A DNA stretch of 64,000 nt from Volvox africanus (taxonomy: Eukaryota > Chlorophyta > Chlorophyceae > Chlamydomonadales > Volvocaceae). Below the pieces are notes generated by a model. The model was not told where the DNA came from. It ran no database searches and worked only from the letters and a program-made list of their open reading frames with translations. The stretch spans positions 1,612,501 through 1,676,500 of the forward strand of contig BSDZ01000094.1 in NCBI GenBank assembly GCA_030268105.1, written 5' to 3'. The stretch's first letter is position 1, and each line of letters opens with the position of its first letter. Shown one piece after another: positions 1 to 11,222 of this stretch. Made by a program: the position numbers and the translations under genes.

Positions 1-15
1 TAACACTTCACACAG

Positions 16-662
16 GAAACGGGTTATCCGAAGCCCGATATGAGTTGCATTTCAGCTACTCGGGGATGGTACAGCGAAGTTTTTATGTACGACTTTAACG
101 CCAGATATCCATTCCAAGAGAACTGGCCCAGGGAAACGGGTCATTTCTCCCAGCTGGTACGTCCATCTACCTATGTATTTGTTTACTTCCCTTACTATAG
201 AGGTCTGAGCCTGTCTGTCTGTCTGTCTATCTGTCCAAGCATCGATCTTGCCCGAATGGCCCAATGAAGCTAATGAGATGTCAGAGGGGGATTCAAATGG
301 GCTGATCCAACGCGCTTGAGCGTGTAACGGGTCGAAGACCGTCATCCATGCTGCGCAGGGCGTGCGGTTTCCAGAATGTTAAAATGTAAAAGTGTTACGG
401 CTGTGCACGGCCCGGTGAGTGCCGGGCTTTGGAACAGTTTGGAGCAGTGGGGAACTCTGTTTCCCACTTCTTACAACCCCTGCTGTACAAAATCAAAATG
501 CGCAGGTTTGGAGATCCTCTTCCAATATTGGTTGTGGAGCAGCAATAGCCAATTTGAATTTCACCCTGAATGGTCGAGTTTACGGAGGAGGCTGCAAAGT
601 GACCGTATGCCGATATCTTGAATACGGCAACGTCGCTTCGGACTTCGAGTTTCTTTTGAATG
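16..662 (+). CDS. CAP1: CAP/SCP-domain secreted protein, 5' part outside window
   Basis: Two exons of a CAP-superfamily protein are visible, 16-156 and 506-662. The first follows a CAG acceptor at 13-15 and opens with ETGYPKPDMSC, then WYSEV and GHFSQL. The second starts with VWR, contains GCG and the Cys-rich C-terminal motif GGCKVTVCRYLEYGNVASD, and ends in Asn-Gly at a GT donor (663). The intron 157-505 is phase 0 and falls at L|VW, the same place as an intron of CAP2 and absent from the other CAP genes. Signal peptide, Pro-rich part and helix 1 must lie left of the window. The visible cavity residues (Glu of WYSEV, His of GHF) are intact. If the final donor is not used, the frame stops at 683-685. 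CAP proteins are secreted alpha-beta-alpha sandwich proteins; the role in algae is unknown. Confidence 0.82.
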
Positions 663-699
663 GTGGGTGCATCTCCGTCTCTTGACGCGTTTGGCATAG

Positions 700-3690
700 T
701 GAGCGTTATTAAACTGCGCGAAATCTTTAGAGGAATCAAAAACCAAGACCAACGCTATTACTAGACATGCATTAGAAAGTATTTAGATTATCTCGGGCAG
801 TTTATCCCGACAACGGGTATTCACTATCACAGACATTCCCAAGAAGTTTTCCTCACGATTTGTACGAATATGGATTTTCGTAGAGACACTAGTGATAAAA
901 ATCTTATCTTCTCGGCTAACCTGTCGATTATGTCAAATAAAAGAAGCTAAAAGATTATATCGTCCTGCCGAGTTCTTGGATCATTGTCGGATCTTGCAGA
1001 AGAAGGTTCTCCTGCAGAAAAGCCCCGGTGAAAATCGGAGGATCCGTTTGAGAACCTATTCCCAATCCAGTACATCAAAAAACATATCCAGGAAAAGAAA
1101 GAAAACATCACGGTATGGCCGCGCAGGGCCGCGCCCATAGCATAAAGTTGCATGCTTACCAAGCTCAGAGCGTCAGGGGTATTTAGTTGGGCACTGTTTC
1201 AAGCCGGTCTGCGTGTTGGATACCTCCGCTGGTGGGTGCTGTGATCGGGAGAAAATAAAGTGCTTCGCATCACATGCAGAAAGTAATGCATGAGTTCAGG
1301 CATTCTGGACTAATGCGTTAGAATGAGTCGAGGAACATCCATTTCTGCTGGCTCGGCCTGCTCACAAACATCGAACTGTCATCCGTTCACGTTCGTTGCT
1401 ACGTGCTTCCTCCAGAGGGTGCACAAACTCGCTCGCCGCATCTCGCATCTGGGGCATCTGGAGGGGGCGGGGCTACCTGGCTCGCTGGCATCTAGCTTGC
1501 CGCGGCATCTAGATACAAGTAAAATGATATCCACATCAACCAGGTGCTGAACAGCACCTGAGGCCCTTTGATACCCTCCTCTTCATTCCTACAGGTTCTT
1601 ACTAACTCGAAGGCTAAGCATTCGATTAAAGCAGACACTAAGTGATCAAACTGAATCAATTTCTGAACCGAATGAATTTTCGCAGTGAGGCCGAACGTAA
1701 GCGCGATCCAGTTATGAGGAGCTATTGAGGGCGCACGAGGAACTACGTGAAGATGCGGCCGGCCGCCCACCCGATAATCGAGGCCCTTTTCGCAGGCCGT
1801 TGTGATGACCTGAGTCAAGTACGAGTGTAGTGCTTGTGGATTTTCAATTGGATAACCTATTGCGGGAAAGGTAGATGAAGCGTTGTGCGGATTCTTTCTC
1901 CCTTTTTGGTAAATCAGATTCGTCGGGTATGTAGTGATTTGACCTCTGATCAATATTATCGAAATTCGAGGAAATCGAATATCCGCCGACGATTTTATGC
2001 AGCTACCTAGGGGTAACAGGGGCCTCATCTGTCTTGTGTGGCCTATAGCTTCCTGAGAGAAGGACGTGTGATACTTTCAAAGCGCAAGGCATTCGTGTGA
2101 GGAATTCCATCCATGGAACCATCTATGCTATGAAAGGTACTAACGCCGTATCACGCATCATGGATCTTGCTGTACAGCTCGATCCCATCTGCATCGGGTG
2201 AGGTGTGCGAAATGGTGGCGGGCGAGAGTGTCCGAATGGTGTACGAGGCCGACATCGAAACCTAGGATATATATTACCGGAAGTTATTTTTTTTGAATAT
2301 CTGACGGAATTTCAGTCGCTTGGTCTTAGTCATACCCGAATCTCATGGCGCGATTTCTCGCGATCATAGTTTTGCTGAGCCAGCATGCAAATCGATGCTC
2401 CCACGGTACGGTCAATTGTTCATAATAATGACGTAATGTTGATGTGACGTTTGTCGCAACCGATGGTTCTCGGAGTTTTCTGTGCCGCTCGAACGTGACG
2501 AAAATGCATGCCAACGAACGTTCAATATGCATCTCGAATTATTTTATACGTTAAATATTACTACTGATTCGATGACGAAATTTCGAGAATTGCGGTTTTT
2601 AGTTCGACGCTCCGAAGCCTGACTAAGATTTGGATTTGATTACAAGATTCACATAGTCGTTTCATTTTTTCTGAATGTTATAATCTTATTGTTCTCTGTG
2701 AGAGTGGAATCTGGAAATAGTTTTTCCGATATGCGATCTGTCCGCTCCGTTCAGCTCACATGAGCTAACCAGCTCCGTTTATACGTTTCTTCATCGGCCA
2801 CAATCGGCTGTCACTACTTCAGCATTACATTACATTGGCACAGTGCATCTTTTTCGTCAGCTATCCTTGTATGCTAATCGTTATTACTTTATGACGTCTT
2901 ATGAAACGTCATAATTACGTTGCAACGCACGGCAGTTTTCGCCATGGAATACAAACTGCGAAGCGTCAAGGGCAACGAGGAAAACACTGCATGTATCCAT
3001 GGACTCAAATATGCACGATGCCACTCATAATTGTAATAGCCGAAGGTACCCCTTTGACATTCCAGGGCGTACCAACAGACGAGCAACTCCTACACTTAGC
3101 ACGGACCTCTGCCATGTGCATGCCCCCTGACGGTCTTAAAAGTACTTGGCGTGTACCGTACCGTATGATCTGGAACCAAATAGATTGTTGTAGGTACGGC
3201 TTTCCTGCCTGATCTGCAGTCGACCGCCGTTCCCCATCGATGCTGCGCGTTGCTGTGGAATGCTGCAATGCATGACCTGCTGCTGAGCCATTCATCTCCG
3301 CGATAGGCGCGCCGGTAGATGGGCCTACATACGTACGCAGGCTACGAGGGAGAGAGATGAGGCTTACATGTGCACATGACTCTGGCATGGAGTCAATGAA
3401 ATACCATGCATGCATGTTTGAAAGGGCTAGGGGCCTTATGCACATGAGGGGTCAAGGTGTAAATTTGTTCGCTTTGTTGTGCACCTTGCAAGCTCGCTTC
3501 TGAGGGCCCATTACATGTGACTGTTTGGACAACCCCCCCCCCCAGTGGCAGAATGCTAGGAGCTCGCAACCCCACGCACTGTAGTAGTTGAGAGCTGTAA
3601 GGGCCTCTCGAGATGCCGAGAAGGTGCCTCTGCACCTTACTTTTGTGGAAGCGTGTGACGTACATGTTCGACTACTATACTCACTGATGG
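700..3690. other. No gene recognised
   Basis: About 3 kb downstream of CAP1. There is one longish open frame on the minus strand (1492-2028, 178 codons), but its translation matches nothing I recognise, has no domain motif and no clear splice context. Composition is balanced, unlike the repeat-rich stretches further right. There is a run of 11 C at about 3533-3543. The unseen 3' exon of CAP1 may lie at the left end of this stretch. Confidence 0.4.
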
Positions 3691-3719
3691 CAGTTACTAC
3701 TACACTAGACTATCTTGCG

Positions 3720-3895
3720 TATGAGGATGTGTAGGCGAGGGTGGTAGGGGTGATGGAGGAGGCGTTAGAGGCGGCGAAGAGTCAGGCGGGGTTGGAAAGG
3801 GCGGAGACGGTAAGGGAGGTGGAGGGTGAGTAGGGGGAGGCGGGGAGGGAGGTGAAGGCGGGTAGGGAGAATACGAAAGGGGACAATAAGATAAA
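3720..3895 (-). other. Orphan Pro-rich (HRGP-like) coding-type stretch
   Basis: On the minus strand this stretch translates to a Ser/Pro tract (SPYPPSPPSPPPPTHPPPPL and on) very like the Pro-rich exons of the CAP genes. I see no CAP exon downstream of it on the same strand (below 3700) and no convincing signal exon upstream. It may be an isolated leftover stalk cassette of the CAP family, an exon of an unrelated hydroxyproline-rich protein, or a chance purine/pyrimidine-skewed stretch. A possible acceptor (TTTTAG) lies just upstream, near 3908. Confidence 0.3.
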
Positions 3896-3949
3896 CAAAC
3901 AATTTCTAAAACCCTAAAATCCTTTATGATCAATGGCAACAGCTGCACT

Positions 3950-6900
3950 GCTCGGTTGTTTTCGTCCCATCTCGGTCCTGAGGCTACTCATGCACATACC
4001 AGCACACATGCAGACAACATGGTTCAACTGTACGGCAGCAGGTTCATCGAATGATCGATTACAATACGACAATAACCCAAATCAGTGGTTCCGAATCATC
4101 CCCCTGGCCACCCTCCCGGGAGATAGGAGCAAAGAAAGGGGGTGAATGAGCGGATCGATAGGATGTTTAGTATCTGCTTCGTTACATCAGCTCGCAATTC
4201 AGAGTGCTGGCGTGTTAGGGTGTATATACAACAAAAGCATTCACTGCGCGCGAATTCAACGCTCCATATGCCTTGTACGGGATTCTAAAGATCGGACCGT
4301 TCGTAGCCATTACGCAGAACCACATAAACCACATAAACCCTTCTATCTATGTGCGTGCTCTGATAGCTAGATGGGTTGATTGAGAGGGAGGTGATGTTAA
4401 TATATAGTCGCACATACGGCAATACGTGCACAAATACGGCATTGTCTCTACCAACATACGTGCAAAAATACGTGCACATGCACCCATACCTAACTGCCGT
4501 ATTTAACTGCCACAGGCAGTAAAAGGCTACGTACTACAGTAGTAAAAAAGCTTTGGAAAAGTGAAAGCCACACATTGACCGTTGCTGCTTGATTGATGAG
4601 CTGCTAGCTGGGTTGAGAATACTGTCTCTGACGGGCCCTGACAAACAAACGAACGAACGAGCGGGATGCGCGATAACAAACCCACCAACTCCAACTCCTC
4701 CAGCAAGAGCAACAATCAACAAACCCAACCCATTATCCAATGCAGTCGTGTGCACACACGCCACGGCCGCAGCATGAAATAGAAAGAGGGCCCACATGAA
4801 TCAAAGCCTTGTTGTCGAAATGAATCTGGCTGTACACGCAGATGGCCCCGGCCCCGCCCAAACTACTGATGAGACTTCTTGGCTGATCACAGGAAAGGTG
4901 CTCCTTCCGCACACTGAAACACACACTGAAAACCTTCTTCTTCACCGAGGCCACGGCACGCGAGCCCACGGCTCGCGCACACTTGATCCCCCTTCATTCG
5001 GGATAAAGTTTCTTTGCGACACATGGCTGATTTGTTTCTCGGGTTCCTCGCGCGTATTGCGGGGCCAGTCACAAACAGGCATCAGTTGATTTAGCTAGCC
5101 TTCAAACAAGCTGGCGGTTCCGCCCGCCGTACACACAATCACCAACTTTTTTCATTTCTACAACGGCAGGTAGAAGCAGCAACCAAATCCCAATACCCAC
5201 ATACCCAATACATGAACTAGATAAAAACTCCTGTCCACTAAAATCGCCCGTGCGGCGTTTGTACGTGATCGTCCAGTTGACTGATGGTGGGACTGCTGCA
5301 GCGCAAGGCAGCTGATGATGGCCGAATGCAAATTCCCCTGGCTACCGCTACCTATTCCCTTGCAAGCATGAAGCTGCCAAGATTCCAACACGATGGGCGG
5401 GCAAGGAGGGGGGTGGTCGCGCGCGAGAGATCTCTTCGTCCACCGGCAGCCAAGAATGCAGGGGAATCCGGATTAACAAAGGCTCTATTCGCGAATACGT
5501 CACCGAAGGATGAATGAATGCCGCAATGTGATATCAGTGCGCAATTTTGCGTGGCTCTCCACTATTGAAGACAATCTGCAGACATGAACGAACACACGCG
5601 CAGACAAACAGATACACAGAGATGCACTACAAGCAACTGCAGCCGCACATACACGTGCATCAAGTGCAATAACTCATATTTGATACTGCATTCGAGCCAT
5701 CCATCATGTCGGTACCACCATTGACAGATCAAAGCACAGGCCGCTGGCCTTTCTATTTCACGAGCTCCAGACAGTTAAGACGCACAAATGAGGGCCATGA
5801 ATCACTTCACGCCTCGCTCGCTAAAACTTTTTTCCCTCACAAAAAGCACATTTACGGAACCTAGGAAGGAAACGTGTTGTATGAAGTAAACAAACGCGAT
5901 CGTAGATTGCGCAAGCAAGTACTAACTAAACCTCACAACTCCCTTAGGAGTTACGCATAAACCGTTGCAGATTGAGAGCTCGTCAGCGCACATACATTTC
6001 GCCATTTCGCTAGCTTTCTCTTTTCTTCCCCAAACTCCCAAATCGCGAGCGCATTGGCGCAGTACGCGAGAGCCATCGCTGCGCATTCCATTCCATTCCT
6101 TTCCGTACACGTCGGGGAAAAGCGCGCGCGCGCTCTCGAACTTGGCTGATACCCAAAACGCGCAAAATGAACATCCCCTCTTCTTCTTCTTCTGAAGTCT
6201 TCAGTCTAAGATTCAAGTTAACGCGAGATAAATATACGTTCCATTCTGAACCATTCTGAACGCACTACTACTGGGACTGCGATCCACCGCATCCGCTTCA
6301 TCCGCCCTACAGAATCCGCTTCATCCGTTCCATCCAAGCGGTAAGTGGAAGAAGAAGAAGAATATGGCTCAGCCTAACTGAAGAATGGAGAGCTCAGCTT
6401 TTTCCCAACAAGCTGCGTTCTCTATAAAGATGATGACTTATACGCACACACAAAAAAGCAGGCGCGGAAGGAAGACGTCATCTATCCGCAACCGTACAGC
6501 AGTCGTCGAAGTCCACTGGCACCTGACCTAACGTACGGCGTAACGGCGACCGGCATCCACCACGACGACAACGACATCCCATCACATGCACAGATAAAGT
6601 TAACACCATGATGTGCCAAAACCTAACAGATGTGTCTACTAAATGGTACTACAACCACTACCACCACCTGCATCACTACTACTATTGCTATTACTACTAC
6701 CACCATCATCATCAACATCCGGTAGATCCGAGCATCACACACATCCATAAATGCACATTATACATATCTTCTCATGTATCATGCGCGTCATACAAAACCA
6801 TGCATGGCATGGTATGGTACGGTAAGAACCACAACTCTAACACAAAACAACCTCAACATCGGACTGTGATGATGATGACGATGATGTCACGACGATGCAG

Positions 6901-8570
6901 TAGCAGGAGATAGCAAAGCTCGCGTGTTCCAAACCCGGCAGCTGCAAGCTAAGGGTGACATGCAGCGACGTCACAGGCAATGCATCATTTCTTTGATGCG
7001 GCATATCGTTGCGGTTCCTCACCCACCGGTGACGGTGACGGTGGCGGCGGCGGCGGTGGCAGGCGCGGGGACGGTGGCGGTGGCGATGAGTACGCCCCAA
7101 GCAGCACCACTCGAGCAGGAAACAGGAAACGCATGTACGGCAGCACCGGTCGGCTGTTTACCACCTCCTCGTCGTTCCTCGCCCGAATGAATACTTCCGA
7201 CGGAGATCCGGAGATCCATACACACACACACACACGCGCGCGCGCGCCCCCAGCCATTCACACACTCGAGAGAGCTGCGCACTGACGTCGTCGCAGCTTG
7301 TAGTGCATATGCACTCCCCACCACAGGTACTCTAGCTTGTAATTAAGCCAATGTAGCCACGGAATAGGTGGTGTGGTTCTGAGAGATGGTGTGATTCTCC
7401 TGCCGATACATAGGTATACACCTATGTATGTACGACGTACGAGGAACACAAGGGCCCCCCCACTAGCAACCGCTGTGTATGATATGATGAACAGGATGTC
7501 GTGACGGATGCCGTGCAGCAGGTCAATGCTGGGTTTCGTTCTATTATACATTCTTGTGTGTCTGTCTGTCTGTCTGTCTGTCTATGCCATCCCACCTGTT
7601 GCGAGTGCAAAGCGCCCAACACCACCACCACTGTACGTGTCAATGAAACACACACGTATGTGCGTGGAGCGCTCCGCCGCAATGGAGAGGGCAACGGGGA
7701 CAACGGAGAGGGCAACGGGCACAACGGACCCTGCGCCCCCCGCCGGTTCCTCTTCCTCTTTCCCCCTTCACGGGGCCGGCGGTTGGAGGCGTCTTCACAT
7801 AATCAGTCGCTCCCAGACGACGCCTGTTGGGATCGGCAAGGGGAAGAGCGCGGAGATGACGACAAGGGGGGTCCTAAGCAGTGAGAAACGAGGACCACCA
7901 GCCCAGCTGCGACACACATCCACAAACACATAGACATACAATATAAACATACACACACACCTGGTTCACTTCGGTCAATACCAGGTCGGTCGTTAGCCGT
8001 CACCAAGGCACGTTCCGAAGCGTACGTAGTGTCGGGGAGAACTATGGGGGGTAGGGTGGGGTGATAGAAACGGGGATCAGTAGAGGGTGATGACAGAGAA
8101 GGCGCAGCGCTGAATCGGGAAACGGCTGTGAACAGGTGACGGTGCTGGTGGTGGTGACAAGCTGTCGCACGGAAATTTTAGGTGGGTAAAATCATGCCGT
8201 GCACATCATAGGTAGTAGCTATTAACCTGCAGGAAGGGACTTATTAGTATTTGCCAACTTTGCAGATTCTCCTCTCTCTTTGCAGATCCTATGCCGTAAC
8301 TCTATGCCGTCACCAATGTGACACTGAGATAGCCAGGGGAACAACGAGCTGTGCGTGCTTGCGAACTAATACTGAAACCAAGCAAGATATGCTTGTGATT
8401 GGCTGGCTGGCTCTCGAGATCCAGATCTGATAGTGGATCTAGATCCAGCTTGGGGTGTACTAACGTATACTAACGTATATGTGGAGTCCGCCAAGCTAAC
8501 GGAGCAGGACGAGATCAGCTCGTCCAATTAACTTCGCTACGCAACCAACCAAGCACATGTCCGGAAAACA
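3950..8570. other. Intergenic, no gene recognised; simple repeats
   Basis: Long stretch without a gene I can support. It contains variants of TACGGCA and ATACGTGCA near 4410-4470, CA/CG dinucleotide runs near 7222-7248, a CTGT tetranucleotide run near 7557-7583, and His/Ser-type chance frames over TAC/CAC-rich DNA (6640-6720). A minus-strand frame at 4534-4797 has two hydrophobic stretches but no other support. The 3' end of CAP2 probably lies in the right part. Confidence 0.4.
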
Positions 8571-8588
8571 TGCTTCAATAAAACCCAC

Positions 8589-11222
8589 CATTTCTCCGGA
8601 AGTCTGCGTCGTTGGGAATGTTGCCGGAGGACTTGTATTGGCAGACGATAATCTTACAGCCCCCCTTGAGCGTAACCCCCGGCATGATCTCTAAGTTCTG
8701 ATCCGCGACCCCGACTCCACATCCCAGGTAAACCGTGTTTCGCCATACCTGTGATTCAATGAGTGATTATTTCGCAATTGTTAACAGGTAGTACGTCAGT
8801 TAGGTAAAGAGGGGAGGAGTCAGTTGCTTCGGTACAGTTAGGTACAGTTTGTTGTAAACGCACGAGCGGATACCGCAAACAGTTAGTTAGTTTGTCTGCA
8901 CATTATCCTCTGCACTGGGGATATGGACTCACCACCTGCGTGAAGTGGCCAATGCCCTTGGCCCAGTTGTCACGGAAGGGCCGGGGCGTAGAGAAGTCAT
9001 AGTCCTTCACTTCCTCATACCAGGCTTGAACCGCCATGCCACACGTGTTGTCGGGTTTCGGAACGCGCTGGGTAACCAGGAGGTTCTCGCCGACGTCATT
9101 TCCAGGCGAGTGCCACAAGGGACAGCCCTTTCTCGCCAGCTCTTGGGCGTAAGCGGTGGCGCTCTGGGCCAAAATGACGCTCCATTGGAGAGCCCCGGCC
9201 TGGTGCTTGCCACGATATGTGTTGTGTTTATTGAGGACATATTCCGCGTCTGGGCAGCTAGTGCCTGTGGTATGTGATATGTGGTATGTGAGGTGGTGAA
9301 CACCACCGCCGTACGGCGGTGGGGTGGTGAAGGGAGACAGAGGAGGGGGGAGGGGCAGCAGTGCATTGAGACGAGGCGCGGAGTTGGGAGGTATGATGTG
9401 GAGGGAGAGGCAACGGGATGAGTCGAGGGATTGTGGCTTAGGTAAAGGTGGGGCAGAGAAGCGGCTGAAGCGTGATGGAAGTGTGTGTGTGTGTTTGGAG
9501 AAGAGGGTCTCTGAGTGTGAGAGTGAGAGTGAGAGTGAGAACAAAAAGGAGCGAGAGAAGAGACTTCAGTAACTTGCGCGGGGGCAGGTAGAGTGGGTGA
9601 GTAGGTGAGTTTGTAAGGTAAAGGCACGCGTATGCCCGCACACGCTGACCAGACGGGCTAAGCTGATACGGTACGGCAAATACGAACAACAGTACATGTG
9701 GGATGACGGATGAAATGGTCCAGATAGAGATAGAGAGAAACAGGGAGGAGGACCATATAAGCACATGGGCTTAGTGACTACACTATCTATCGTGTAGTGT
9801 AGTACCTGTCGTGATAATGGCAATGATTATAAGATAAAGAATCTTTACTTCGTGTAATGATTTGTCGTCATTAATTCGCTCAATAGCCCACGAGCCCTTT
9901 GTTTAAGCACGCAAGCAGGGGCAGACATGATAATACATCACGTAAAAAGAGCCAGCTGCTGGTAGAAGGATACGGATAAAGGAGGGAGGATATGGGCGCA
10001 GTGAGGAGGTCGTACATACCTCCGTAGTAGTCGTCCATAGGATCCGCCGATCTGCCGTCGTCAGGTGATGGTGGGCTACTAACAAAACGTTGCGGCGGCT
10101 TAGTAAACTGAGCTAAACGCGGCGGATAAGAGCGGGGCTTTATAGGTAATGAAGGTTGCGGGGCGAGAGGGGGCGATGGCGGGGGTGGTTGTGGAGGCGG
10201 TGGCGGGGGTCGTTGTGGAGGCGGCGGGAGAGGGGGCGGTGGCGGGGATGGTAGTGGCGGCGGCGGGAAAGGGGGCGGTGGCGGTGGTGGTAGTGGCAGC
10301 GGCGGGAGAGGGGGTGGTGGTGATGGTTGCGGTGGCGGCGGGAGAGGGGGCGGTGGTGGTGATGGTAATGGCGGCGGCGGGAGAGCGGGCGATGGGGATG
10401 GAGGTGGTGGGGGTGGGAGAGGGGGTGGTGGTGGGGGTGGTTGTGGCGGCGGCGGAAAAGGGGGCGGTGGTGGGGATGGTAGTGGCGGCGGCGGGAGAGC
10501 GGGCGGTGGGGGTGGAGGTGGTGGGGGTGGGAGAGGGGATGGTGGTGGGGGTGGTTGTGGCGGCGGCGGAAAAGGGGGCGGTGGTGGGGATGGTAGTGGC
10601 GGCGGCGGGAGAGCGGGCGGTGGGGGTGGAGGTGGTGGGGGTGGGAGAGGGGATGGTGGTGGGGGTGGTTGTGGCGGCGGCGGAAAAGGGGGCGGTGGTG
10701 GGGATGGTAGTGGCGGCGGCGGGAGAGCGGGCGGTGGGGGTGGAGGTGGTGGGGGTGGGGGTGGTGAAATGACTGGCTTGGGCGGACTTCGGCCAGGCGA
10801 GGGCCTGGGCGGCGATTTAACGGACCGCGGTGGAGGGGGGCGTTTGATTGGTCGCGAAAGCTTTGGCAACGAAGGCTGCTGAGTGGCAGCAGCCGACAAG
10901 TCCTGAGCGGCGGAAGGGGCAAGCTGCGCGTTGACAGCGTCGAGGATTATGCGTCGACTTCCCAACCGGATGGCACCTACGCAATACGCAGTACGCACGA
11001 CGGGGACGTGGAAGGAAGCTGCGTTTGACGCGCCATTTGACATTTCTATCCGTGCACTTTCAAAAATATCTGGTCAGGAAGCGCACAAGAATCATACGAT
11101 TAATGAAATGGGCACACAATCATTAACTCACGGTGATATAAGCTTTCCTCGGCCATGACTTGCGTAAGAGTCAACATGATGATGAGAATTGACAGCACAT
11201 AGTAAACGCCGAGGTAGGCCAT
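8589..11222 (-). CDS. CAP2: secreted CAP-domain protein with giant Pro-rich stalk
   Basis: Four exons fit on the minus strand: 11222-11132 (signal peptide MAYLGVYYVLSILIIMLTLT.., GTGAGT donor), 11069-10020 (stalk), 9264-8933 and 8748-8589 (CAP). All phases agree (1, 1, 0, 1), giving about 544 residues before an unseen last exon. The stalk is nearly all Pro with Leu, Ser, Gln and Phe interruptions, including a tandem 38-residue repeat. The CAP part begins SCPDAEYVLNKHN and carries CPLWHS, GENL, WYEEV, GHFTQV, VWRNT and GGCKIIVCQY, so the His-Glu-Glu-His cavity set is complete. An alternative phase-1 acceptor for exon 2 lies at 10977. If the last donor is skipped, translation stops at 8577-8575. 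The product is most likely a secreted wall or extracellular-matrix protein (inference). Confidence 0.85.
10387..10770 (-). repeat. 114-bp tandem repeat inside the CAP2 stalk
   Basis: Three successive units with period 114 bp (anchor points 10501, 10615 and 10729), the last two looking identical by eye and the first slightly diverged. Each encodes 38 residues of Pro-rich sequence, including LPSPPPPPF, PPPPQ and a run of 10 Pro. The period is a multiple of 3, so unit gain or loss keeps the frame. Confidence 0.9.

Noticed and set aside
1492..2028. 178-codon minus-strand open frame
   Set aside because: No recognisable motif, signal or splice context; it may be chance. Listed only as part of the gene-free stretch.
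4534..4797. Small membrane protein on the minus strand
   Set aside because: Two hydrophobic stretches only; no homology recognised and no splice or conservation evidence.
9324..9764. Overlapping frames beside the CAP2 CAP exon
   Set aside because: They run through the intron between stalk and CAP exons, or are antisense shadows of the CAP exon.
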